Assembly (NCBI GenBank): GCA_037952775.1
Contig: JBANAY010000004.1
Span: 124,001-188,000 of the forward strand
DNA from: Clonostachys chloroleuca
Taxonomy: Eukaryota; Ascomycota; Sordariomycetes; Hypocreales; Bionectriaceae
Reading direction: 5' to 3'
DNA length: 64,000 nt
A program made the translations under genes and the position numbers. The notes beneath the pieces are model-generated. The model was given only the letters and a program-made list of their open reading frames with translations, made no database searches and was not told where the DNA came from. Numbering within the stretch: the stretch's first letter is position 1; each line of letters starts with the position of its first letter. Of the stretch, positions 43,832-55,866 are shown in pieces.

Positions 43832-45739
43832 CTACTCGAATGTAACGCCAGCAAGACTACCTTCCCGCCTCCACTCGTCCAACACCTTGGCAAAGATATT
43901 AATGCCTTCGCCAAACGTGCCGCCCTGCGCCAGCTGGCGAGCATTGTCACCTTTAAGAAGCGTGCCCTCGTCATTGAGATAACTTGGAAGGCAGATACTG
44001 AGAGGAGATGCCCAGGTAGCTCTAGACAAAATCGTACCGGTCCAGGCGCCTACCGCCTCTGGCGTGGGCTCAATAACCAGATTATCAGGGTCCTTGCTTC
44101 TCTTTGTGGTCTCTGCCACAATGTGTGCCACATGCTCAGCGAGAAGATCGAACAAGAAGGTGTAACTCGATGATGCTCCGGCCTGCGCTGGGCCTGTTAG
44201 GAACATGTTGGGGAACCTAGGGACAAGCACGCCGTGAAGAGTCGTGGGCCCTTGGGCGAGCCAAGATTCACGCATGTTGGTCCCATCCTTCCCAACGATG
44301 GAAGCATTGCACATCGTACTAGGCTCGGACATATCAGAGGCCGGAGATCGATACCCCGTGCCAAACACCAAAATATCTACATCATACTCCTTGCCACCGA
44401 CGACAAGACCCTTTGGCGTAGCTTTGGTGATGCCCTCGGGGTCGGTCTGAACCAACTCGACATTGGGCTTATTAAATATGGTGAGATATTCGTCATGGAA
44501 GCACGGTCTCTTGCACCAAGACGGGTACCAAGCTTTGAGTTTCTCGGCTGTCTCCGCGTCTTTGACCGTCTCCTCGACACGTTTCCTGATTCTCTCAGCT
44601 CGTGGAGCATCCGTTACCAATGCTGTAGTGATGTGTTGTGGGATGTCAGCCATCGCCACCGGTTCATGGGGCCCACCGATGAGAAGCTTGTATGTATCAA
44701 TCGTTGTCCAGGCATCGTTCACCAAGTCTTCCCCAGGTTTTTCGCCGTTGAGATGGCCAACAAAGTTACTATTGCGGGCCCTCCACCATCCGGGCTTGGC
44801 TGCGATCTTGTCCCAATCTTCCTGTTTAAATTCTCTCTGGCCGCGGTTGTCCACGCTAGCAGGCGTTCGTTGGAAAACATAGAGTTTCTCGGCCCACTTC
44901 GAAAGCTCCGTCGCACACTGCACACCTGTGGCTCCCGTGCCGATAAACCCAACCTTCTTGCCTTTGAGGCCAGATAACGTCCAGTCTGTGGGTGAGCCGC
45001 CACTGATGTCGTACCTCCAGCGGCCGGTATGGATCGACTTGCCCTGGAAGGTCTCAAAGCCATCGATCTTTGGTGCTTTGGGGTGGTTGAGCACGCCATT
45101 GGCGAGGACGACAAACTGGGCTGTGACATTGATAGAAACGGGCGCCTCCTTTGGGCCCCTATTTTGCTTGATTGTAACAACCCATCTTCGCTTCTCGCCG
45201 TCCCAGGCAAAAGATTCCATATAGGAACGGAAAACCCCTTTATCTGAGAGCTTGTACTGCTCGGCAATACGCTCCGCATGGAGTCTGATGTCTGGACCAT
45301 ACGAATAACGGTGGGTGGGCCTGTATCCTGTCTCTTCAAGGAACGGCAGGTAGATGGAGCTCTCGGTGTCACACATCAAGCCAGGGTACCTATTCCAGTA
45401 CCATGTTCCTCCAAACCCTCCTGCCGTGTCAACAAAGCGAATGTCTTCAGGCTTGAAACCAGCCTTGATGAAGTACACGGCGAATTGAAGAGAGCAAAAG
45501 CCGCCGCCAAGTAGGAGGAACTTGATATCGTCTCCATCCTTGAGATTGGGCTCCTTGGCATTGAGAGCGTCATGATCAACCCAGGGATCTTCAACCAAAT
45601 CGTGGAGACGTGATGAAGAGCTGAGTTCTAAATCGACATACTGAGAGCCGGCATCAGGTCGAATGCGCTTGAGCTTCTCCTCCTCATACTTTTGGCTGAT
45701 GAAAGCAAGATCAAGGCCGGATCCACTGTTAGACCCCAT
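43832..45739 (-). CDS. Baeyer-Villiger-type flavin monooxygenase
   Basis: Single-exon FAD/NADPH-dependent class B monooxygenase of 635 residues. The first Rossmann motif LLLGGGFCS is at residues 76-83, GGTWYWNRYPG at 110-120, the Baeyer-Villiger fingerprint FQGKSIHTGRW (FxGxxxHxxxW) at 231-241, and the second nucleotide-binding motif GTGATG at 267-272. The fingerprint separates it from plain FMOs and N-hydroxylases. Such enzymes insert oxygen next to a ketone in steroid, polyketide or terpenoid substrates. No biosynthetic backbone gene lies nearby, so a catabolic or detoxification role is as likely as secondary metabolism. A TATATAA lies about 100 nt upstream of the start. Confidence 0.93.
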   Translation of the reverse strand: MGSNSGSGLDLAFISQKYEEEKLKRIRPDAGSQYVDLELSSSSRLHDLVEDPWVDHDALNAKEPNLKDGDDIKFLLLGGGFCSLQFAVYFIKAGFKPEDIRFVDTAGGFGGTWYWNRYPGLMCDTESSIYLPFLEETGYRPTHRYSYGPDIRLHAERIAEQYKLSDKGVFRSYMESFAWDGEKRRWVVTIKQNRGPKEAPVSINVTAQFVVLANGVLNHPKAPKIDGFETFQGKSIHTGRWRYDISGGSPTDWTLSGLKGKKVGFIGTGATGVQCATELSKWAEKLYVFQRTPASVDNRGQREFKQEDWDKIAAKPGWWRARNSNFVGHLNGEKPGEDLVNDAWTTIDTYKLLIGGPHEPVAMADIPQHITTALVTDAPRAERIRKRVEETVKDAETAEKLKAWYPSWCKRPCFHDEYLTIFNKPNVELVQTDPEGITKATPKGLVVGGKEYDVDILVFGTGYRSPASDMSEPSTMCNASIVGKDGTNMRESWLAQGPTTLHGVLVPRFPNMFLTGPAQAGASSSYTFLFDLLAEHVAHIVAETTKRSKDPDNLVIEPTPEAVGAWTGTILSRATWASPLSICLPSYLNDEGTLLKGDNARQLAQGGTFGEGINIFAKVLDEWRREGSLAGVTFE

Positions 45740-47193
45740 GGTTTCTATTGTTTTACAAAAAATTGATAGGAACTAAGCAGTATGCTTGTGAATGATAGAG
45801 AGATCGAGGCAGCTGGTGCTCCCGAAACTGCGGGGTCACTTTATATATGCTGTTGGCCAACATCAAGATGCAGGACTGGGTCCATTGGCTGTTGGCCATA
45901 CGGGCTTGCATATGCGCCGGACGCAGCTGCATTCCTTCTCTCAATAGTTTCGTTATCGGGTTAGTATTCGTAAGCTTCAGTTGTGTCTGTGCATGGCCCC
46001 CTTGCAGTCAACACCCATCGGTATCCGGTATGTCGTGCGAGATTTTTTCAAACGAGGCCAACGGCAAACTCAAGGTGAGCGGGGTGCTTCTAAACTGCGT
46101 GACATACACCCGTAATATAGAGTGGGAACCTCAAACAGCTTCGAACCTGGCTCGCTTTCGGTCTCTCCAAGGGCATTCGGATTCGTACACATGCTCTGTA
46201 TGGCCTCGCTTTGGGTCACGGTAGAGGCCCCACAGTGTTGAGCGTCACCGGGAGTTAATTGACTGCAGGGGGCCACGGAGAAATGAATTGGGAGATCCAA
46301 CCCTCGTCAGGTTCTCATTGGAGGAGCTACCAGTCGAACGGCATTTCGAACGGCACTCCAGCTGCAAGGCTGTCTCACCCAAAGAGTGTCAAAGACCCAA
46401 CCGGAAGAGGTGGTGTGAAGCTTTCGTATCAGCTAGGTGTGTGGGTGTATGCAGGTATGTAGTAATATTCGACGTGCATAATACCTTGAACAGCAGCGGC
46501 ACCGAAATGCCATCCAGGAACAAAAGGTGCGTTGTGTTGAATTGGGATGGCTGCATAAGGTACCTTATTAATCAGCACCTGCCTATAGAACTCGAGGCGC
46601 TCCTCCCCGCATCTCCGGGCGGCCACAGCCGGTGCTAACATGGAACGCGCGAACATGGTGCGCTACGGCTACGGCCCCAAAAGCCAGGCGCTGCCGCCTG
46701 TAATTTTAAGTTGGTGCCTGCCCGGGCCATCTGACATCAGACTGCCACCAAAAAGCTCCTCCAATCAGCCCCTCCGGCGATCTTTGCAAGGAGTCACGTC
46801 ACCTCCATCACAAGAGCACTCCTTCCACACCGACAAGGCCAAGAAGCTTATGAGCCTAACGCGCCTTTCGCAGACGATGATCAACCTTAGCGGCTTGCGC
46901 CAGTGTGCGCGTCTGACAATCTCTTTCCCAGCTGCCCTTTGCCCCCTGTCGTGGCCCCCCAAGTTCCAGCCACTCAGCTCCTCGTGCCTCTCACACACGT
47001 AGCTCTTACTCTCAAGCCCAGCCAGCTGACCGTAGAGTCTTGCCTCGTTCTTCAAGACTGCTGTTTCCCGTCACCTGCCACGCCGTAGTGACTCTTTCTC
47101 TGTGTATTGCTTTGCCCAGCTCGTCACGCCCACACGTAGCCAGAAGACGAAATTACAAATACTGAACGGCCCGTCTGCGCGATTCTTTTCAGG
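45740..47193. other. Divergent intergenic region, monooxygenase and APP1-like genes
   Basis: No supported coding frame. It contains the TATA candidate of the flavin monooxygenase on the left and a pyrimidine-rich leader of the APP1-like gene on the right (about 46900-47190). Confidence 0.45.
45841..45847 (-). promoter_or_regulatory. TATA box candidate of the flavin monooxygenase
   Basis: On the minus strand TATATAA lies about 102 nt upstream of the start codon at 45739, in an otherwise mixed sequence. Position and sequence suit a TATA element. Confidence 0.4.
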
Positions 47194-48564
47194 ATGGCCG
47201 CCTCAAAGACCCCAGCCGCAGCTGCCAGCGAAATGCAGAACCGTACGCGCAAAGAGAAGAAATTTGACGAGTTCGAGGCCAACCTGCCCGATCCCAAGTC
47301 CCCCAAGTATGAGGTGGCGCGAGCATCTCAATCTGGACTCGGTAGCATCTTCAAGAGGATTGGCGATCTTAATCCATTTGGAAAGGCCGTTACCAAGGAT
47401 GACACTGTCTGGCTCCTAGATAATACCGCCTTCCGCTCTTCACGCTTCCAGCCATGGCAGGCCGAATATGTCGCTGCCGTCTTTGAGCGAGACCCATACT
47501 GCAAGGTGGCCGATGTGGTATCCAACATCGCTCATTCCATAGGGCTAGCAGATGATGCGACCGAAAGAGACACAATCGAGGAGCGCATTTTACCTTTCCT
47601 ATGGGACATCCGGATGGTCAGAATCGTCAAATTGGAGAATCAGGAGAAAGTTGTCAAGATGACCCCAACCAACATCAACGGCATCTCCACGGAGGTCTTG
47701 AAAGTCCCTAGCGCAGATGCGGGACGTATTATCAAGACCTCGGCAGTGGTTCCGCGGGGCGCAAATGGCTTGCTTGAAGCCAAGACCGTCTACGCCGGTC
47801 CTGAAGGCTGGGGTATCATAAGTGGTGAGTAAGCCCATCAACTCAAATGTGAAATGTGTTCCCTCTGTAGAGCGGGACCAAGCTAAACAAGCTCGAATAG
47901 ATATCGATGATACCATCAAAGTAACATTAACTAGCGATCCCACCGGCATCGTTGAAACGACTTTTGCTGATGAGCCCACGCCGGTGTCTGGAATGCCAGA
48001 GTTGTATGCGCAAATCAAGTCGCATCTCCCCGAGGACACACCTTGGTTTTACTTGTCTGCCTCTCCGTACAACTTATACCCTTTCCTGAGACAGTTCCGT
48101 GAGCAGTACTTCCCTCATGGTACTCTCATCTTGAGAGACTTCAGCTGGAAGACCATTTCTGGGTTACTCTCGGCATTGACTGTGGGCACTGAAGAGTACA
48201 AGACGGATCGGATGAAAAAGATCAACTCATGGCTGCCTCAGCGCAAGATGGTGGCAATTGGTGATTCGACTCAGTCTGATCCTGAGGCTTACGGCGAGAT
48301 GTGGGTTCAGAATTAGTGTTTTATTTTCACAAAACAGCATTGGCTAACGCAGACCAACATAGCTACCGTCTATTCCCGGGGTGGATGAAACTCATTCTCA
48401 TCCGGAAAGTTGAGGACGTTGCGGCTGTTGGACTTGAAGAGAAGAATGAGCCACAACGATTCGAAACGGCATTTGAAGGAATACCCAGAGAGGCATGGCA
48501 CGTCTTCACTGATCCCAGCGAGTGCCTACAGATCATCAAGGATGCTGTCGCCAAGGAAGATTGA
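47194..48564 (+). CDS. App1-like phosphatidate phosphatase (DUF2183)
   Basis: Haloacid-dehalogenase-like lipid phosphatase of 410 residues. Exons 47194-47824, 47901-48300 and 48363-48564. Conserved features are DTVWLLDNTAFR and FQPWQAEYVAAVFERDPY in the N-terminal part, and the catalytic motif SDIDDTIKVT (DxDxT, first Asp at residue 211). The motif is formed only when intron 1 is removed, which confirms the splice. Downstream are WFYLSASPYNLYPFLRQF, then KMVAIGDSTQSDPEAYGEI-YRLFPG, matching the GDS and DPE motifs of DUF2183. Yeast App1 dephosphorylates phosphatidic acid at actin patches; this shorter form lacks the long N-terminus and may instead be one of the paralogous DUF2183 proteins. It is divergent from the monooxygenase. 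Confidence 0.9.
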
Positions 48565-49187
48565 TTGGATATGATGTTCATGGTGTGAGTCTTGTTTCTG
48601 TATCGTGTTTTTCCAAACTTGTATGCCTCTTCCTTCTCCCTGCTTGGGGAAACACGGTGTGCATAGAGAAGCGAGCATGTTTAATGGGTTTTGTGCTTGT
48701 TCAATGAAATTTGTATAGATTACGATGTTATCCATAGATACCAAACTAGGAATGCTGAATTCGACACGATTTTATGATCATCCAGTGCTTACATGAGCAG
48801 TGTCTCTACTCTATTCTTCCCATCCAGCAGCTGCCGGGGTGGTGGTGACATTGATGCCAGCGATGTGAAGAAAATACAATTTATTCCGACCAGCTACACG
48901 ATGCCTTTGGATATGGATAAAGACAAGAGAATTTCAGACGGAAACTGACACAGCTAAACAACCAGTAATCCTTGGGTACGGCTTTCGTCCGCCGCCGGTC
49001 GGCTAGAATCGGATTACTGATCTCGTCACAGCCCCCGCAAGGATTTCAAAGGTAAGCTACTATTCGTGATTAAGCGGTCATCTCATCCACACAAAATCAA
49101 AACCGAAATCCGAGGTGCTTCAATCAGTCCACCCACGGCAACACAGTTTATCCAAACTAGGGTCGAGGGTCTGGCTTCGCTCGTAAC
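48565..49187. other. Intergenic, APP1-like to Zn2Cys6 regulator
   Basis: Holds the 3' UTR of the APP1-like gene and the promoter of the regulator. No coding frame or recognisable element seen. Confidence 0.45.
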
Positions 49188-51635
49188 ATGAGGTCTAGTC
49201 TATCATGCGACGTATGCAGGTACGTCCCTAAGAGCGGCTGGCTATGGCTAGCTGGCCAATCGTGTATCCAAATGGTAAAGGTTCACCTAAAAGTGACTAA
49301 CTGCAACGACTTATAGACGAGCCAAGGTGAAGTGTGTTCATTCTGGTAGTCCTCCCTGTAGAAGATGCAGCAAGAATAAAATTACAGGATGTACCTTGAT
49401 ACGGCCACAAGTTCCGTCATCCATCCAGAGGCCCAGGAATTCCCCTGCTGGCTCAGTGGCCAAAGGGCCTTCGCAGCGCAGAGCTCATCTATCACCATCA
49501 CAGCCTCGATATGCCTCTCAGGAACAGGAGGAAACCCAACCGCCACCACAAAAGAGAACTTCGAGCCAAGGCGATGGCGTGGAGGATGTCGGTCAACATA
49601 TTCTCAGTCTTCCCAGATCAGTGATCCTCAAATCGCTTCATCTATTCTCAAACAAGTTCCCAGAGCTGTCCATTCTTCACACACCAACTATTCTCGCCGA
49701 CTTAGAGCCAGCCTCTTCTCGGCCAGAGGATTTCAATGCATTGATAGGGGCGGTTCTTGCTGTCACAAGAGCACAGGCTTCCCTGGTGGGTGCGCCATGG
49801 GCCAGCCAGCTTCTCGAAAGAGAGCAGTACGCCCTGTACTCCAGGTCTCTTCTCTCCGCTTTGATCCTGTCGCCTCCTAAGATTCAGGTTGTACAAGCCT
49901 TGCTCATCATCACGCTTCATGAATGGGGATCGAGAGACTTCCACAAGGCGTGGGTCTATTGCGGTAAGTGTCCTACTTGTTCATCGTCCTAGTTCAGCTA
50001 TGCCGTTGAGAGTGTGTAGCTGACTGAGAACCGCGCTCAAATACGAAGGCATCGCCATCCGTGTTATGCAAGCTCTTCACAGCATGCGTGTCGCCCCGTG
50101 CGCTCTTGACCCGTCCAGTGAGCGTGAAAGCCGCAATCCCACCGCCGTTGCCACCGAGACACGCACCTACTGGGGCTGTTTCATCATGGACTGCATGGTC
50201 AACTCTGGAACCTACAACCCGCCCATGCTCCCCATGCCAGAGATGATCAAGCTCAAAATACCGAGACCCCTCAACGCGGTCGACTTTACATTTGGCTCGG
50301 ATGCTACAGATATGAGCTTGAGTGAGCGTCCGCCCTTTGTTCCCGAGCCATCAACACCCGCCGTTCAATCATTTTCTAATGGGACGCTCCATGTGGCTCA
50401 AAGTTTCGAGGTCCTTGTTGGTGGGTTCGATATTTGGGCCAAGGTCATGGAGTTTCTGTTCAATGATGGACGCAAAGCCCCGGGCATGTGTGCACCGCAT
50501 AACTGTCCCTGGGTTCCCGGCTCGCCTTGGTCCATAACCTGGGGGCGTTTGTTAGCCTGGAGGGCCGGCCAGCACCGTAATTTACATTATCCCGCCACCT
50601 CTGTAGCCATGCATATGGCCTTGGGATATGGAGAGACGTTTACATATGTCAACCTGTTGTACTACGTCAGGTAAGCCAAAGATCGATGAGCCCTTTGAGC
50701 CTCATGTTCTCACAAACTGCTTGAAATCTCTTCGAAGTATAACTCACATAATTTCTTCATAGTGTCTTGCTGCTTCATCGGGAATACGCTCCTTTCCTGC
50801 CTACCCCAGAATCTACTCCTGTCGGACCTATCGATCCTCCGAGACTGGAGGCCACGGCGCCCGAGAACTGGTGGGAAGATAGTGTGGCCCAAATAGTTCA
50901 ATCTGCGGAAAGCATTGCGAAGTTGCTCCATGAAGCGTCCGAATGTGGCACACAACTCATGACGCCCTTTATCGGCTTCTGCGCCTTCTCCGCCGCGTTC
51001 ATCCTGATCTATGTCCACCACTTTCCAAAAATGAATCTAGACCGCAGTCCCGACGCGGAGAAATACGAGAAGATTTGTCTTTCCTATCTCGAGGAGTTCC
51101 GCAGTGTTTGGAAAATAGCTGATGGATGGGTGAGAGCTGACATTTTGGGCCTGTGACATCAACACCCCTCTCCACGAGACGATGGCTAACATACGCTTTA
51201 ACCCAGGTCAAAACCCTGCACCATGTTTCTCTTCTCTATGCGCGAGCGTCTACCACAAGCACATATCGTGGTAGGACGCGCGCAGACTTTGAGCACTTCC
51301 ACCAGTCGGTCAACGAGTTCCGAGTTGTTGATCGGTCGAAGCAGCAGAATCAGGAGATGGACCAGGCAGCGACGGGGCCCGAACAGATGGTTCCCGAGAG
51401 TGTCGGCATCTGTACAGACGACCTGTCGCCGGATACGAACTTCTTGCTCAGTCAGCTACTTGCGGAGGTGAGCAGCAACATGGAAGAGCAAGGTCCGTGG
51501 TCTCAATGGTGGCCTCTCGGCGAAATCGAGCTACCATCAGCACCAGCAGACTCTGGGTTTGATCTGGGGGTTTCGGTGCTGAGAATTGATTCAAAATCCC
51601 ACTACATCCATTCTTGCTTTTTTTACCCTCTCTAA
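49188..51635 (+). CDS. Zn2Cys6 transcription factor
   Basis: Fungal binuclear zinc-cluster regulator of about 698 residues. Five exons: 49188-49219, 49317-49963, 50049-50670, 50763-51129 and 51207-51635; phases agree. The zinc cluster spans exons 1 and 2: cysteines at residues 7, 10, 17, 25, 28 and 36 in SLSCDVCRRAKVKCVHSGS...CRRCSKNKITGC. The exon 1 part is only 32 nt, so a caller that misses it would lose the first two ligands. A middle-homology region follows, with HSMRVAP, TRTYWGCFIMDCMVNS and GRRA-like loops. The precise C-terminus is uncertain. The class-III aminotransferase starts 229 nt downstream on the same strand, so regulation of that gene is a reasonable guess. Confidence 0.88.
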
Positions 51636-51771
51636 GTGGCTGGTCCATGAATTGTTGATGGGGTTGGAGATGCGACCTCGGGTTTCGGCTTTGACATTCA
51701 TACCCGGAAGTCAAATGCGAGGGACAACCACCGCTTTCTCGAGGATCAGAATCCAGGACATCCTTTCCACG

Positions 51772-51780
51772 TATATTAAA
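51772..51780 (+). promoter_or_regulatory. TATA box candidate of the aminotransferase
   Basis: TATATTAAA lies about 85-93 nt upstream of the ATG at 51865, within the short 229-nt interval after the regulator gene. The position suits a TATA element, implying that the aminotransferase has its own promoter. Confidence 0.4.
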
Positions 51781-51864
51781 AGACCTACAGAATGATCCGC
51801 GAGTTTGCTTCTACTCATATCGTCTACATCATCCTTGCATATTTTAAGCTCATACCATCTAACA

Positions 51865-53292
51865 ATGGCACCATCTAAAACAGAAGCCCAGCATGCACCC
51901 TCAAAAGAGACCAAACAAGGTCTGCAAACCCCCGAAAGCCAACTTCTACATCGATCATTGATTCACACCCCAGAAATGGTGGAATCGGCTTCTGGTCTGG
52001 AAATCCGCCTGGCTGACGGGCGCACAATCCTCGACGCCTGTGGCGGCGCCGCCGTCTCGGTGCTGGGCCACAACAACCAGCAGGTCCTCGAAGCAATGCT
52101 CGCCCAGGCACAGAAGGTCGCCTACGTCCACACCCAGGCGTACACCACGCCGGCAGCCGAGGAGCTCGCCGGCCTCCTCGTCGAGAACGGCCGGCCCTAC
52201 GGGCTGGAGAAGGCGTTCTTCGTCGGGAGCGGGAGCGAAGCCATCGAGTCGGCGGTGAAACTGGCCAGGCAGTACTTTCACGAAAAGGGCGAGTCCCAGA
52301 GACTTCACCTCGTGTCCAGGCGGCAGGCGTACCACGGGAACAGCATGGCTGCCATGTCGCTGTCGAGCAACGTCGTCCGCAAGCTACCTTACCAAGGGTT
52401 CGGCTACTCGAATGTGTCCCATGTCACCCCCGCCTATGAATACAGATACAAGCTGGACGGCGAGGACGAGGACGGGTTTACGAGGCGGCTGCTCAGTGAG
52501 CTGGACGACGAATTCCAGAGGCTAGGGCCCGGGAATGTTATTGCCTTTGTGGCAGAACCAGTCATCGGTGCTACGGCCGGCTGCGTGCCCCCACCGCGAG
52601 GGTACCTGGCCGGTGTGAGGTCTCTATGCGACAAGTACGGCATTCTACTCATCCTCGACGAGGTCATGTGCGGGGCGGGCCGGTGCGGGACGTTCTTCGC
52701 GTTTGAGCAGGAAGGGGACGTCAGGCCGGATATCGTCACTCTGGCAAAGGGTCTGGGAGGGGGCTACGCTCCCATTGCCGGCATCTTGATACACGAGAAA
52801 GTGGTTGATGTGCTCCGAAAGGGGAGTGGCTCATTCGTTAACGGGCACACGTACCAAGCCCACCCCATCGTGTGCGCAACTGCGCTTGCAGTGCAGAAGA
52901 TCATCAGACAGGACAACTTGGTGGAGCGATGTGCCGAGTTGGGACCTGTTCTTGAGGGTATACTTCGAGAAGAACTCCAAGACTGCAAATCAGTAGGCGA
53001 TATCCGTGGGCGGGGGCTCTTCTGGGGCGTAGAGTTTGTCAGAGATAAGGCGACAAAGGAGGCCTTCGACCCCGCGACTGGCTTCGGCGTCCAAGTTCAG
53101 CAGGAGGCGTTTCGCAGAGGAGTGGCCGTATATCCTGGCTCCGGGACCGTGGATGGGATGAAGGGGGATCATGTGTTGCTGGCGCCGCCCTACACAGTTA
53201 AGCTGGATGAGCTGAGGCTGATTTGCAACGTCCTGAAGGAGGCAATTAGATCCCAGGAGGAAGTCCATCTCCGTAATTTAACAGACGGCTAA
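51865..53292 (+). CDS. Class-III PLP aminotransferase
   Basis: Single-exon fold-type I aminotransferase of 475 residues, related to omega-amino-acid, 4-aminobutyrate and DABA aminotransferases. Features: GSGSEAIESAVKLAR (residues 121-135), RRQAYHGNSMAAMS, the PLP-ring aspartate in LLILDEVMCGAGR (Asp265), and the PLP lysine in TLAKGLGGGYAPIAG (Lys295). GTFFAFEQEGDVRPD and NGHTYQAHPIVCA also match the family. There is no targeting peptide, so it is probably cytosolic. The family transfers amino groups between omega-amines and keto acids; the natural substrate cannot be read from sequence. The neighbouring Zn2Cys6 regulator and a TATA element suggest inducible expression. Confidence 0.94.
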   Translation: MAPSKTEAQHAPSKETKQGLQTPESQLLHRSLIHTPEMVESASGLEIRLADGRTILDACGGAAVSVLGHNNQQVLEAMLAQAQKVAYVHTQAYTTPAAEELAGLLVENGRPYGLEKAFFVGSGSEAIESAVKLARQYFHEKGESQRLHLVSRRQAYHGNSMAAMSLSSNVVRKLPYQGFGYSNVSHVTPAYEYRYKLDGEDEDGFTRRLLSELDDEFQRLGPGNVIAFVAEPVIGATAGCVPPPRGYLAGVRSLCDKYGILLILDEVMCGAGRCGTFFAFEQEGDVRPDIVTLAKGLGGGYAPIAGILIHEKVVDVLRKGSGSFVNGHTYQAHPIVCATALAVQKIIRQDNLVERCAELGPVLEGILREELQDCKSVGDIRGRGLFWGVEFVRDKATKEAFDPATGFGVQVQQEAFRRGVAVYPGSGTVDGMKGDHVLLAPPYTVKLDELRLICNVLKEAIRSQEEVHLRNLTDG

Positions 53293-55866
53293 ACTCGTTG
53301 GCAGAAGACTCGGATGGGATATGGTGCAGTTGCAATATCTGCAGGGGGCGGGAGTGGTGTATGCGCGCCTCCAGTCGCGGAGCTTTCATCGTATTCTATT
53401 GACAGGGCGTTATCTATATTACCTATATTGTTCCCGATTGGACTTCACTCTGAATTGGTGTTGAACGTTGTGACGAGAGTGAACTCAAGGTGGTTTTGGC
53501 TCGTTTCTTCGATCTATCTGTTGTATGGGCAGCTCTGGATATCACTACCCCCGTTCCTTTTTATTGAAAAAGTCATGGGCTTGTTCGCAAATGCATACTA
53601 GCAAAGGATCTCTGTTGGGGGATTGTTGGGTGTTTGATAGTACCCTGCCTACGCGAATAGACCCTTTCCGCGGGGGAGGGGAGGGGAGGGGGAGATTGGG
53701 TGTGATGCAAGGCACCAAAAGAGGAAGATGATTCATCTAAGAGAGGAAGATGACATGAGAGTAGCTTGCCCGTGCAATACACATGTCGGCATCAGATGCA
53801 AATGTAAATCTTCCAACCAACGCCCATTCTATGCAACTTTGGATCCCGAATACATCCGATATGTAGATCCACGATCATATGATTGAGGGACCCTGGAAAG
53901 AAACGGTCTGTCTGGTTGCTACCACGATGTGTTTCGGGGTCTTTTTCACCGCCTGGCGATGCATTTGATCCCAGTTGGGAGCTTTGGGTATCAACAGTAC
54001 AGGTATCGCATCTGTTTTTGCCCAAAGGCGAGGAGGCATCAGTGCTCTCACATGGCTTCGGGTTTTGGACCCGACCGTGGATTAGAAATTGCCCGTTAGG
54101 TAGCACTTCACATCCGAGTGCGGAGGCTCCCTGCACGAGGGTGGGGGAAAGGGATTGCATGTGAGATGACGAGATCCCTGCCCCTTGGTTGAAATCCCAC
54201 CATGTGGCAGGCTCCAGAAGATGGAGCGAGCATGGGGAGAAGGGGACCGATCCTGGGGAGCAGCTTGCAGTCTACACTCATTCTGGTATGCTCAACGCTC
54301 ATCACACGGCGTGTCGCTCTCAGATGTTATCATGAAACGCTGATTCGCCGTTCTACCCCGCGTCAATGGAAAGACAGGCCTCGGTCGCAGGGAGGAAACG
54401 CGAAATTCAAATGTGAAGCTAGCTGCGTCGCATCGTTAGAGGTTGCGGCGCTAACCCGCCTAACCCGCAACAAAGGGAAAAAGGGAAGAGAGCTAGAGAG
54501 CAGCCGCATCTCCATCCAGAGCTCCGGTGTTGATGATCATCGAACCATTGGGCGATGGCGTGATGCCCGTGCTTTTCCCAGTGATGATGTAGGCCAGGCC
54601 TGATGGCGGAGTTTTCGGCGGGAGCTTGGCTGTTGTCTGGTGCCTGGCTGCCTGGTTGGTCATCAAAACAGGCAAAACAGGCCCGAACACGCTGACAGCG
54701 GCGAGCGAACCGAACCGGTGGAGAGGAGCTCCTCCACTCCGACCACCACCACCACCACAACATCCACGACGCGACACTAAACTCCTAACTCCTGGGTCAG
54801 CGCGTTGAACAGTAATATCGAGGTTCGGCAGGCAGGAAAAGGTGCTCCTAGCCTAACCAAACCATTTCCAGCCCTAGTTCGAAGCCCGGAGCAGGATCCC
54901 GGACCGGGCCCGGAGAGAGCGGCAAAAAATGGGCGGCACCGGAGGCTCCGAAATCGGAATGGTGCTCTCTGCTTTTCTGTTTTGGGTTTAAAGCTGCATA
55001 ACGATACGACTGCCGTGTCATTTTTATTTGTTGAGGGGCAGCACTAGAGAGCCATTGTCTGGCTCATTATTGGTTGCCGCCATCTTATCTGGCAGTCGGC
55101 GCAAACACACCAAGGAGGGGGCAATCTGTGCCTGGGTCCTGGGTGATGGAGGAGCAGATGAGCATCTACACCCTGTTGAGTTTGTTGTTGTAGGGGGACG
55201 GAGGCCTGCTGTTGGCCAGTTGGGAAGTTCCCTAACTGAAGTGGTGGCCTGTCGATAGAATTGAAGCAACCATCCCAAAGTGTGCGAGTGCTACCATTCT
55301 AACTCTGTCCTACTATTTATTCCCACAGCCCTCCCAGGTCTAGCACAAAGTTTCCCCTGATTCTGAACTTTTTACTTTTTACTTTTCTCAGAGTCGCAAA
55401 CACTAAAAAAAAATCCTCTTGACCCATATAACGTAGTCGCGTCTCTCTTCCATACAAATCCTTTCTCCCTGACCTCTGCTGCACCCCGGACCGGACTGTC
55501 TTGCTCTTTTTTTCTAATTGCTCCGCTCTATATTTCCTATTCCCAAAGTCGGCTGCTTGCGGCTTATCGATAGTCACCTCTGGAGGACCTGCCTGCCTAA
55601 TCCTGGTAATTCGTTCCGCAAACGCCCGCCGCCCAGCCTGCCCACCACTGTTCGTCCGTGCGCCAGGTTGCGTCAAAAAGTGCACCTCCCGCGACTCACC
55701 CCAGCCTTGCAGCTCGGAAGAATCCTTGGTCGCACAAAGCTTCCCCAGCAGCCTTTCTCGGGTCAATAATCACTGCCTGGCGCATTCTCTCCAACGGCAC
55801 TCTTTCTCGCCGCTAATTCCATCCAACTCACTACCTCTTTGAAAAAAATACCCTCACACAAGCACC
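53293..55866. other. Gene-free 2.6 kb upstream of KGD4
   Basis: No supported gene. A frame directly after the aminotransferase stop (53314-53601) is probably its 3' UTR. From about 55300 to 55866 the sequence is a pyrimidine-rich leader typical of the KGD4 promoter and 5' UTR. A stretch near 54875 resembles a tRNA B box but has no matching A box. Confidence 0.45.

Noticed and set aside
53314..53601. 95-residue frame after the aminotransferase
   Set aside because: Begins 22 nt after the stop and has a hydrophobic but unstructured composition; more likely 3' UTR.
54860..54910. tRNA-like GTTCGAAGCCC
   Set aside because: It resembles a B box but there is no A box or foldable cloverleaf at the right distance upstream.
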